A stretch of DNA of 42,500 nucleotides from Deinococcus grandis (GTDB taxonomy: Bacteria; Deinococcota; Deinococci; Deinococcales; Deinococcaceae). Of the stretch, positions 1 through 6,813 are shown in pieces. Location of the stretch: NCBI RefSeq assembly GCF_001485435.1, contig NZ_BCMS01000001.1:3202501-3245000 (forward strand). The letters run 5' to 3'. Every line of letters starts with the position of its first letter. Position 1 is the stretch's first letter. The notes beneath the pieces were generated by a model that worked only from the letters and a program-made list of their open reading frames with translations, did not search any database and had not been told where the DNA came from. The position numbers and the translations under genes are program-made.

Positions 1-1
1 C

Positions 2-226
2 TACCTCGACGGCGGCGTCACACGCGGCACCGACGTCCTGAAAGCCGTCGCCCTCGGCGCGCGCGCCGTGTTCCTCGGCCGCGCCGCCCTGTGGGGCCTC
101 GCCGCCGCAGGACAGCGCGGCGTGGAACGCACCCTGGAACTGCTGGAGGACGAATTCCGCCTCGCCATGGCCCTGTGCGGCGCCGCGCGGATCGAGGACC
201 TGACCCCGGCTCTGGTGCGGCTGTAA
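2..226 (+). CDS. FMN-dependent alpha-hydroxy-acid dehydrogenase/oxidase, C-terminal end (partial)
   Basis: The gene enters from the left edge; only the last 74 residues are present. They begin YLDGGVTRGTDVLKA and continue GARAVFLGRAALWGLA, the C-terminal phosphate-binding strand and helix of the (beta/alpha)8 barrel in the lactate/glycolate oxidase family, where the arginine of the GGVTRG-like motif and the GR dipeptide contact FMN. The family oxidises 2-hydroxy acids (lactate, glycolate, mandelate) to 2-oxo acids. Which substrate is used cannot be told from this fragment, because the residues that choose between oxidase and dehydrogenase lie upstream. It ends at TAA (224-226) and is followed by a strong hairpin shared with the convergent UbiD gene. 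Confidence 0.85.
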   Translation, partial: YLDGGVTRGTDVLKAVALGARAVFLGRAALWGLAAAGQRGVERTLELLEDEFRLAMALCGAARIEDLTPALVRL

Positions 227-246
227 CTCAAAGCCTCCGACGGTAG

Positions 247-280
247 AGCAGCGGCCAGAGCGTCAATCCTGGCCGCTGCT
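247..280. terminator. Bidirectional hairpin terminator between convergent genes
   Basis: A perfect 12-bp inverted repeat, AGCAGCGGCCAG (247-258) and CTGGCCGCTGCT (269-280), encloses a 10-base loop and is followed by TCTCTGTT. It sits between the stop of the dehydrogenase (+) and the stop of the UbiD gene (-), where one terminator can serve both strands. Confidence 0.75.
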
Positions 281-298
281 TCTCTGTTCCGCTGTTCC

Positions 299-2140
299 CT
301 ACCGCAGGGTTTCCGGCAGGCCGTACACGTTCCACAGGCGGTCCACGCGGTCCACGATGTCCTTGTCCATGACGATCTTGGGCGGCCACTCGCGGACGAA
401 GCCTTCCTCGGGGAGTTTCTGCGCGCCGTCCCAGGCGAGGAGTTCTCCCTGCACCCAGACGTCACGTTCGGCGTCGATGTTGTTCAGGATGGTCCACCAG
501 ACGTCCTGAATGTCGTTCACGTCGGTCAGGTCGTCGCAGATCAGGAGGTGGCGGATGCCGTGCGCGGCGGGGTGCGCGGCGAACGCGGCGGCGAGGTCAC
601 GGGCCTGTCCGGCGCGGGTCTTGTGCAGCGCCACCAGCCAGTAGCCGTCCGGGGTCTGTCGCTGGGCAAGGACGCCGTCGAAGGTGGGCAGGTCGTGCGC
701 GGCGCGGGGCGTGAAGCCTTCCGGGGCGAGCGTGTCACCGGCCTGATCGGGGCGGCTGCTGGCGGCGCTACCGACCTCCTCGGGGCGTTTGGTGGTGGCG
801 TCGATGATGAGTTTCCCGCCGTAGCCCCAGCCGCGGCTGGAGTGGTCGAGCACGTCGATGGGGCCGCGCGTGGTGAGGGTGTCGCGGCCCGGCACGGCCT
901 TCTGCGTGACCTCGCGCCAGACGGCGTCGAAGTCGGTGACGGTCACGTCCTCGTCGAGGACGACGATGACCTTGGCGAACATCATCTGGCCCAGGCCGAA
1001 CAGACCGTTGGCGACCTTGTACGCCTGCCCCGGATAACTCTTCTTGATGCTCACGAACACGAGGTTGTGCGCGACCCCGGCGGGCGGCATGTGGTAATCG
1101 ACGATCTCCGGGATGATGAGCTGCGCGGCGGGGAGGAACAGCCGTTCGGACGCCTCGATCAGATACGCGTCCTCCATGGGGGGGCGGCCCACGATGGTCG
1201 CCGGGTACACGGGACTGCGGCGCATGGTGACGGCGGTGACGTGGAAATGTGGGTACAGGTCCGGCAGGGTATAGAAGCCGGTGTGATCCCCGAACGGTCC
1301 TTCCATCACCCAGTCCTCGCTGGGGTCCACGTAGCCTTCCAGCACGAATTCGGCGTTGGCGGGCACGTCCAGATCCACCGTGACGCCCCTGGCGACGGGG
1401 TAACGCTGGCCGCGCAGGTACCCGGCCAGGGCGAACTCGTCCAGGCCCGGCACGGGCGGCAGGGGCGCGGTCGCGGCGTAGATCAGCGCCGGGTCGCCGC
1501 CGATGGCGACCGCGACCTCCAGCTTCTGCCCGAGCTTTTTGGCTTTCTCCAGGTGTTTGGTGCCGGTCTTGTGCCGCTGCCAGTGCATGCCGGTGCTGTT
1601 TTTGCTCATGACCTGCACGCGGTACATGCCCATGTTGCGCTCGCCGGTCTCCGGGTCCTTCGTGATGACGAGGGGCAGCGTGACGAACGGCCCGCCGTCG
1701 AGGGGCCAGCACTTCAGAACCGGGATCTTCGAGAGGTCCACCTCGTCCCCGCGCCACACGACCTCCTGCACGGGAGCGTTGCGGACTCGGCGCGGGGGGA
1801 GGTTCATCGCATCGCGGAGTTTCGTGACGTTGCTCAGCAGGCCCAGTCGGCTGCCGCCGCCGGACAGGTCGATGAGAGTGCGGACCTTCCCGGCCAGTCC
1901 GTCGAGGTCGTCCACGCCGAGGGCCAGCGCCACCCGCTCCTTGGTGCCCAGCAGGCCGATGGCGACCGGGTAGTCGCTGCCCAGCACGTTCTCGAACAGC
2001 AGGGCCGGGCCGCCCTGTTTGACCATGCGGTCGGCGATCTCGGTGATTTCCAGCTCGCGGCTGACCGGGGTCGTGACGCGGAGCAGTTCGCCGCGCTGCT
2101 CGAGGAGGCGCATGAAACTCTGGATGTCCGGAAAGGCCAT
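299..2140 (-). CDS. UbiD-family decarboxylase (prenylated-FMN dependent)
   Basis: This 613-residue protein is full length for the UbiD family, which decarboxylates aromatic or alpha,beta-unsaturated acids with prenylated FMN made by a UbiX partner; no ubiX lies in the window. Visible family motifs are GMYRVQV (about residues 171-177) and TGMHWQRHK (183-191), which bind the cofactor phosphate and metal, and EGPFGDHTGFY (280-290), which carries the acidic residues of the active-site region. In Deinococcus the likely role is a late decarboxylation in menaquinone synthesis (the mqnL-like or ubiD-like step), but an aromatic-acid role is possible. The ATG at 2140 has TACACT six bases upstream with no clear Shine-Dalgarno sequence, so the mRNA is probably leaderless. 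It is divergent from the amino-acid transporter genes. Confidence 0.88.
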   Translation of the reverse strand: MAFPDIQSFMRLLEQRGELLRVTTPVSRELEITEIADRMVKQGGPALLFENVLGSDYPVAIGLLGTKERVALALGVDDLDGLAGKVRTLIDLSGGGSRLGLLSNVTKLRDAMNLPPRRVRNAPVQEVVWRGDEVDLSKIPVLKCWPLDGGPFVTLPLVITKDPETGERNMGMYRVQVMSKNSTGMHWQRHKTGTKHLEKAKKLGQKLEVAVAIGGDPALIYAATAPLPPVPGLDEFALAGYLRGQRYPVARGVTVDLDVPANAEFVLEGYVDPSEDWVMEGPFGDHTGFYTLPDLYPHFHVTAVTMRRSPVYPATIVGRPPMEDAYLIEASERLFLPAAQLIIPEIVDYHMPPAGVAHNLVFVSIKKSYPGQAYKVANGLFGLGQMMFAKVIVVLDEDVTVTDFDAVWREVTQKAVPGRDTLTTRGPIDVLDHSSRGWGYGGKLIIDATTKRPEEVGSAASSRPDQAGDTLAPEGFTPRAAHDLPTFDGVLAQRQTPDGYWLVALHKTRAGQARDLAAAFAAHPAAHGIRHLLICDDLTDVNDIQDVWWTILNNIDAERDVWVQGELLAWDGAQKLPEEGFVREWPPKIVMDKDIVDRVDRLWNVYGLPETLR

Positions 2141-2234
2141 GCGCCGAGTGTAGAGGGGGAGGGCCGGGGCAACCGTACCCGCGCATGAGGTTTCGCCCGG
2201 TGATGCCGGGGGCGGGTGAGGTGAGACTGGCCGG

Positions 2235-2255
2235 ATAGTGTAGACATGACACTAT
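2235..2255. promoter_or_regulatory. 21-bp palindrome, candidate operator upstream of the amino-acid ABC genes
   Basis: Two perfect 7-bp arms, ATAGTGT (2235-2241) and ACACTAT (2249-2255), are separated by seven bases. It lies in an AT-rich island (about 2235-2285) within GC-rich DNA, between the divergent ubiD and substrate-binding-protein genes. The geometry fits a dimeric regulator. I do not recognise which one, and no -35/-10 pair with good spacing is obvious. Confidence 0.5.
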
Positions 2256-2363
2256 TTAGTAGTTGACCGAAGTTGTATCTTATTGGAATCGGTGCGGAGG
2301 TCTGCCCTCCACACACCCCTCCCCCACCCACCCGGTTGCCCCGGCAGCCCACCAAGGAGTCCC

Positions 2364-3128
2364 ATGAAACACGTCATTCTGCCCCTGCTCACCCTGACCC
2401 TCGGCCTCGGCAGCGCCCACGCTGCCGCCCCCAGCACCCTGCAAAAGGGCGTGCTGAAGATCGGCATGGAAGGCACTTACGCCCCCTTCACGTACAAAGA
2501 CGCGTCGGGCAACCTCACCGGCTTCGACGTGGACATCGCCAAAGCCGTCGCCTCCAAGCTGGGCCTGAAGGCCGAGTTCGTCCTGACCGAGTGGAGCGGC
2601 ATCCTCGCCGGCCTCCAGGCCAACAAGTACGACGTGATCGTCAACCAGGTCGGCATCACCGCTGAACGCCAGAAGACCATCGGCTTCAGCAAACCCTACG
2701 CGTACTCCAGCCCGCAGATCATCGTCAAGAAGACCGGCAGCTTCGCCCCCAAGACCCTCGCGGACCTGAAGGGTAAACGCGTGGGCGTGGGCCTGGGCAG
2801 CAACTTCGAGAAGCAGCTGCGGGACGCGGGCGGCATCAACGTCGTCACGTACCCCGGCGCGCCCGAGTACCTCGCGGACCTCGCCGCGGGCCGCCTAGAC
2901 GCCGCGTTCAACGACCGCCTGCTCGTCGGGTACCTCATCAAATCCCAGAACCTCCCGGTGCGCGGCGCGGGCGTCATCGGTGACCCCGAATCGGTCGGGA
3001 TCGCCATGAAGAAGACCAATACCAGCCTGAAAGCAGCCGTGGACAAGGCCCTGCTGCAAGTCAAGGCCGACGGCACGTACGCGAAGATCAGCCGCAAGTG
3101 GTTCGGTCAGGACGTCAGCAAGCCTTAA
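2364..3128 (+). CDS. Polar amino-acid ABC transporter, periplasmic substrate-binding protein
   Basis: A 254-residue extracytoplasmic solute-binding protein of family 3. The N-terminus has a lysine, a hydrophobic stretch (ILPLLTLTLGLG) and a likely AHA/A cleavage site near residue 21. The mature part shows hallmark segments IGMEGTYAPFTYKD, GFDVDIAKAVA and VGVGLGSNFEK, most like cystine- or polar-amino-acid-binding proteins. The start ATG at 2364 follows AAGGAG (2353-2358); an in-frame upstream extension to 2283 is rejected because it would place non-signal sequence before the signal peptide. It is followed after 74 bases, with an intervening stem-loop, by its permease. The ligand is not certain. 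Confidence 0.9.
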   Translation: MKHVILPLLTLTLGLGSAHAAAPSTLQKGVLKIGMEGTYAPFTYKDASGNLTGFDVDIAKAVASKLGLKAEFVLTEWSGILAGLQANKYDVIVNQVGITAERQKTIGFSKPYAYSSPQIIVKKTGSFAPKTLADLKGKRVGVGLGSNFEKQLRDAGGINVVTYPGAPEYLADLAAGRLDAAFNDRLLVGYLIKSQNLPVRGAGVIGDPESVGIAMKKTNTSLKAAVDKALLQVKADGTYAKISRKWFGQDVSKP

Positions 3129-3142
3129 GCTCAGAGTCGTGA

Positions 3143-3186
3143 GCGCTGGGCCATGGACGCGGTCGCCACCGCCCGTGGCCCAGCGC
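3143..3186 (+). promoter_or_regulatory. Intercistronic stem-loop between binding protein and permease
   Basis: A perfect 11-bp inverted repeat, GCGCTGGGCCA (3143-3153) and TGGCCCAGCGC (3176-3186), fills most of the gap between the two transporter genes. There is no T-run, so it is more likely an mRNA 3'-end stabiliser or processing barrier, as in other binding-protein operons where the binding protein is made in excess, than a full terminator. Confidence 0.55.
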
Positions 3187-3202
3187 CGTGCCAGGGAGGC
3201 CC

Positions 3203-3874
3203 ATGAACACCGAACAGCTGCAACTCGTCCTCCAGAGCGCCTGGACGTCCCTGCCGACCCTGCTGGGTGCGCTGCCCGTCACGCTGGGCTTCGCGCTGGG
3301 CGCGATGGTGCTGGGCCTCCCGCTGGGGTTCCTGGTGGCGCTGGCGCGGCTGTCGCGCCTGGGCTGGCTGCGGGGCCTGAGCAGCCTGTACGTGTCGTTC
3401 ATGCGCGGCACGCCGCTGCTCGTGCAGATCTTCGTCATCTACTACGGCCTGCCCAGCCTGGGGGTCACGCTGAACCCCGTGGCGGGCGGCGTGATCGCCC
3501 TGACGCTGAACGCCGCCGCGTACCTCTCGGAGACGATGCGCGCCGCGATCCTGAGCATCCCGAAGGGGCAGCGGGAGGCCGCGACCAGCCTGGGCCTGAG
3601 TGGGGCGCAGACCATGCGGCTGATCATCCTGCCGCAGGCGGCGCGCGTGGCACTGCCCAGCCTGAGCAACACCCTGATCGGACTGGTGAAGGACACGTCG
3701 CTGGTCAGCGTGATCACGGTCGTGGAGTTGCTCCAGAGCGCGCAGCTGGTCATCGCGCGGACCTTCGAGCCGTTCGGGCCGTACCTGGCGGCGGCGCTGA
3801 TCTACTGGGCGGTCAGCAGCCTGCTGGAGGTCGTGCAGCGCGTGCTGGAACGCCGCTTCGCCCGCGGCGGGTAA
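3203..3874 (+). CDS. Polar amino-acid ABC transporter, permease (His/Glu/Gln/Arg type)
   Basis: A 223-residue inner-membrane permease with about five hydrophobic segments. It has the FMRGTPLLVQ signature (residues 67-76) typical of the HisM/GlnP group and an EAA coupling loop at about 125-145 (REAATSLGLS followed by ILPQA), the contact for the ATPase. The start ATG at 3203 follows AGGGAGG at 3193-3199. It partners with the upstream binding protein. No ATPase gene follows; the next gene is an unrelated membrane protein, so the ATP-binding subunit must be encoded elsewhere or shared. Confidence 0.9.
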   Translation: MNTEQLQLVLQSAWTSLPTLLGALPVTLGFALGAMVLGLPLGFLVALARLSRLGWLRGLSSLYVSFMRGTPLLVQIFVIYYGLPSLGVTLNPVAGGVIALTLNAAAYLSETMRAAILSIPKGQREAATSLGLSGAQTMRLIILPQAARVALPSLSNTLIGLVKDTSLVSVITVVELLQSAQLVIARTFEPFGPYLAAALIYWAVSSLLEVVQRVLERRFARGG

Positions 3875-3890
3875 TCCCCGGCCCTACTGG

Positions 3891-3912
3891 AAGGAGGGGG
3901 CTTCTCCTCCTT
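3891..3912 (+). terminator. Probable terminator after the permease
   Basis: AAGGAGG (3891-3897) pairs with CCTCCTT (3906-3912), followed by T and CGCTG. The T-run is short. It closes the transporter unit before the next promoter. Confidence 0.5.
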
Positions 3913-3968
3913 TCGCTGTAGACCCTCCGGTGGACGCCGCGTGAGGGCAGGGTGAGTACGGTGCGGGC

Positions 3969-5573
3969 ATGACCCTCCCCGGTGCGCCCGCCGATGTCCC
4001 CCAATCCCCCTCCCCGGCGCCGAGGCTGGCGTGGCCGCTGCTGACCGCCGCCGGACTGGCCCTGGCCGCGCTGCTGCTGACCGAGGGGACGGGCGGCGCG
4101 TTCGGGCTGAATCTGGCGGTGTGGACGGCGCTGTACCTGGGCGTGGTGACGTGGCGGGCGCGGCGCGAGGACACACCCCCCAGCCGTGAAGGGGTGACGC
4201 TGCTGACCCTGGCGGCCCTGTTCGGCGTCACGTTCACGCTGTGGGACCCCACGCCCGACCTGGGCTTCCTGAACGCCCTGGCGTTGACGCTGTGCCTGGG
4301 GCTGGGCTCGGCGGCGCTGCGCTTCCCGGGGCTGGCGCGGGCGGGCGTGCTCGACGGGCTGGGCGCGGCGCTGAGCAGCGGCATTCACGTCATCTACGGG
4401 CTGGCCGTGCTGCTCGACCGTTTCCCGTGGGCGCACCTGAAACCCGCCTCCGACGCGCCGCGCACCTGGGGGCGGGTGGGCGTGGGCGCGCTGCTGACCG
4501 TGCCGCTGCTCGCGGTGTTCGCGCCGCTGCTGGCCGGGGCGGACGCGTCGTTCGCGCGGGCGCTGGACGCCCTGCTGAACCTGGACGTGAACTTTGACCG
4601 GTCCATCAGCACCCTGGGGCACCTGATCGGCTGGCTGATCCTGACCGGCGGGCTGGTGTACGGCGCGCTGCTGGCCGCGCGGCCCAGCCTCCTCCCGCCC
4701 GCTCCGCGTGAGGGCCGGCTGGGCCTGATCGAGACGGGCGTGCCGCTGGGCGCGCTGGCGCTGCTGTTCACGGCGTTCGCGGCGCGGCAGCTGCCGCTGC
4801 TGCTGGGCGGCGCGCTGCCGGGCGGGCAGACGTACGCGGCGTTCATCCGCGAGGGCTTCGGGCAGCTGATGACCGTCGCCCTGCTGACCGCCGCCGTGCT
4901 GCGCGTCGCATACGCCCTGAGCACCCCGCAGTCCCGCCGCCGCCCGGCCTTCCGCGCGCTGAACGCCGCCGTGCTGCTGCCGCTGACGGTGATCCTGGCG
5001 TCCGCCGCGCAGCGCTGGGTGCTGTACACCCAGGCGTACGGCCTGAGCGAGACGCGCGTGCTGGGCGCCGCGTTCCTGGCGTGGGTGACGCTGACCCTGG
5101 CGTGGCTGGCCGTGACCCTCTGGCGGGACCGGGCGAGCCGCTTCGCGTACCCGGCGCTGCTGCTGGGCCTGGGCACGCTGCTCGTCACGACCGCGCTGAA
5201 CCCGGCAGGGCTGATCGCGCGGGTGAACATCACGCGGGACCTGTCGGGCGTCACGAACGCGCAGCGCACCGAGCCGCAGCGGGCGAACGCGGGCGAACTC
5301 CTCCAGCTGGGCGCGGGGGCCGTGCCCGCCATCGCGGCGCACCTGGACGTCCTGACCGACTGCGCCGCCAACCCCGGCGCGAGCGGCGTACCGGAGTGCA
5401 TCGGGGCCTCCTCCCTGACCCGCTCCCTGCGGGACCGGTACGCAGAAACGCGCGACCCGCGCACCTGGACCTTCGCGCACGCCCGCGCCCGGCAGGCCAC
5501 GCTGCGCCTGCCCGTCCCCACCGGGCCGGTCACCGACCCGCCGGAGGAGATAGCCGTGCCCAGAAGACGCTGA
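3969..5573 (+). CDS. DUF4173-type multi-pass membrane protein
   Basis: A 534-residue integral membrane protein with roughly eleven or twelve hydrophobic segments spread over residues 20-430 and a soluble C-terminal tail with two cysteines. The middle contains the arrangement that I associate with DUF4173/DUF4153 proteins: an acidic-aromatic loop (FIREGFGQLM), then a YGLSETR segment before a helix. The function of this family is unknown. The ATG at 3969 has TACGGT six bases upstream, so translation is probably leaderless. Its stop at 5571-5573 lies only 17 bases before the first mobile-element copy (MITE A). Family assignment is from memory of the motif; membrane location is certain. Confidence 0.75.
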   Translation: MTLPGAPADVPQSPSPAPRLAWPLLTAAGLALAALLLTEGTGGAFGLNLAVWTALYLGVVTWRARREDTPPSREGVTLLTLAALFGVTFTLWDPTPDLGFLNALALTLCLGLGSAALRFPGLARAGVLDGLGAALSSGIHVIYGLAVLLDRFPWAHLKPASDAPRTWGRVGVGALLTVPLLAVFAPLLAGADASFARALDALLNLDVNFDRSISTLGHLIGWLILTGGLVYGALLAARPSLLPPAPREGRLGLIETGVPLGALALLFTAFAARQLPLLLGGALPGGQTYAAFIREGFGQLMTVALLTAAVLRVAYALSTPQSRRRPAFRALNAAVLLPLTVILASAAQRWVLYTQAYGLSETRVLGAAFLAWVTLTLAWLAVTLWRDRASRFAYPALLLGLGTLLVTTALNPAGLIARVNITRDLSGVTNAQRTEPQRANAGELLQLGAGAVPAIAAHLDVLTDCAANPGASGVPECIGASSLTRSLRDRYAETRDPRTWTFAHARARQATLRLPVPTGPVTDPPEEIAVPRRR

Positions 5574-5587
5574 GGCCCGGCGGGAGG

Positions 5588-5725
5588 TCATACGGATTCC
5601 GTTTGTTTCGTTGACAGATTGGAAGACCACCAATCTGTCAACTCCACGCCCGGAACCCGCTTCTCTCCTCCTCGCTCCGCTCGGGTTGAAAGATTTTGCA
5701 AACCTTTCAACCGGAGTCCGTATCA
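5588..5725. mobile_element. MITE copy A with TCA target duplication
   Basis: A 132-bp element core (5591-5722) starts TACGGATTCCG and ends CGGAGTCCGTA, giving imperfect terminal inverted repeats (13 of 15 bases). It is flanked by TCA at 5588-5590 and 5723-5725. Internal stem 1 is TTGACAGATTGG/CCAATCTGTCAA and stem 2 is GTTGAAAG/CTTTCAAC. The right-hand TCA is, on the minus strand, the TGA stop codon of the lipoprotein gene. It carries no open frame of its own. Two further copies are at 14119 and 35715. Confidence 0.8.
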
Positions 5726-6775
5726 GGGGGTCGTGGTCGGGACCGTCCAGGCGATGCTCAGCGGCGCGGTCAGGGTGGTCAGGGTCCTGGGAGCCCAGTT
5801 CCCGGTCGAGAGGCCCAGCGTGACGTCGTAGCGGTTCAGGCCAGACCCGGCCAGCACGTACGCCTTGCCGTCGCTGGGGAGCGTCAGGTCGCGGATGCCG
5901 GACAGGGTCGCGACCGTCGCGGCGGTCGTGGCGGCGCCGTCCCACAGCCGCAGGGGGGTGTCGCCGGTGCCGGCCAGGACGTCGCTGCGCCACGCGGCGA
6001 GCAGCGTGCCGCTGGCGCCGCCCGTCCACAGCCGGTCGTAGCGCACCGCGCCGAACGCGGCGAGGGTCGTGGCGCTGTCGGGTTCCCCGGTGGTCTTCAG
6101 CGCCTGGATGCCGGTCGCGGTGGCGGCCAGGAGGCGCCCGCCGTACGGCGCGAGGTCGAACACGGCCGGGATGGCCAGGGGGACGCTGGCCTCGGCGCTG
6201 CCGCCAGTGGTGGGGACGGCCACGCGGATGACCTCGCTGCCGCCGTTCAGGCGGGCGCGGGTGATCAGGCCCACGTCGCCCTGCACGGCCAGCCGGGTGG
6301 GGGGCGTGTCGGTCGTGGTGACGGGCGGCAGGTAGGTGGGGAGCAGCGCCGACCAGACCAGCGTGCGGCTGGCGCTGTCGAACAGCGCGGCGCGCTGCAC
6401 GCCGCTGCACTCGCTGAGCAGCAGCAGCCGGGTGCGGGCGGCGTCCTGCGCGGCGCGGGTGTAGCAGGGCGTGAAGCCGGGGTCCGCGAACGGCTGCGGG
6501 TCGCTGCCGTCGGGCGCGCGGGTCTCGGCGGCGTCGGTGCGGACGGTGATGACGCGCCGCGTGCTGCTGGTGGGGAGCACCTGCACGCCGCCCGCAACGG
6601 TCACGGTGTTCACGGCGCCGCCGTCGGTGTTCAGGGCGCGCAGCCCAGTGGCGCGGCCCGAGGCGTCCGTGTCGGTCAGGACGTTCAGCTGCACGGCGTA
6701 CGTGACTTCCTCGGTGCCGGTGCAGGCGGTCAGGAGGGCAGCGGTCAGGGCGGGCAGGAGCAGGAGTCGGCGCAT
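5723..6775 (-). CDS. Predicted outer-envelope lipoprotein downstream of the LptD-like gene
   Basis: A 350-residue protein with a lipoprotein signal: MRRLLLLPALTAALL followed by the lipobox LTAC, with Cys at residue 18. The rest is rich in short Gly/Thr/Ala-separated beta segments and could be a beta-propeller, but I recognise no family. The ATG at 6775 follows GGAGGT (minus strand, 6788-6783). It starts 38 bases after the end of the LptD-like gene and is probably its operon mate, which suggests a role at the outer membrane; it is far larger than the usual LptD partner LptE. Its TGA stop is formed by the target duplication of MITE A. Confidence 0.75.
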   Translation of the reverse strand: MRRLLLLPALTAALLTACTGTEEVTYAVQLNVLTDTDASGRATGLRALNTDGGAVNTVTVAGGVQVLPTSSTRRVITVRTDAAETRAPDGSDPQPFADPGFTPCYTRAAQDAARTRLLLLSECSGVQRAALFDSASRTLVWSALLPTYLPPVTTTDTPPTRLAVQGDVGLITRARLNGGSEVIRVAVPTTGGSAEASVPLAIPAVFDLAPYGGRLLAATATGIQALKTTGEPDSATTLAAFGAVRYDRLWTGGASGTLLAAWRSDVLAGTGDTPLRLWDGAATTAATVATLSGIRDLTLPSDGKAYVLAGSGLNRYDVTLGLSTGNWAPRTLTTLTAPLSIAWTVPTTTP

Positions 6776-6813
6776 GGGGGGCACCTCCGTGGAGTCAGGC
6801 AGGACGGGACGGG

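Noticed and set aside
3813..6410. Very long minus-strand open frame (about 865 codons) antisense to the DUF4173 gene
   Set aside because: Its translation is Arg/Gln/His/Pro-rich low complexity, the usual shadow of a GC-rich coding strand, and it crosses the MITE; the plus-strand frame has coherent membrane helices.
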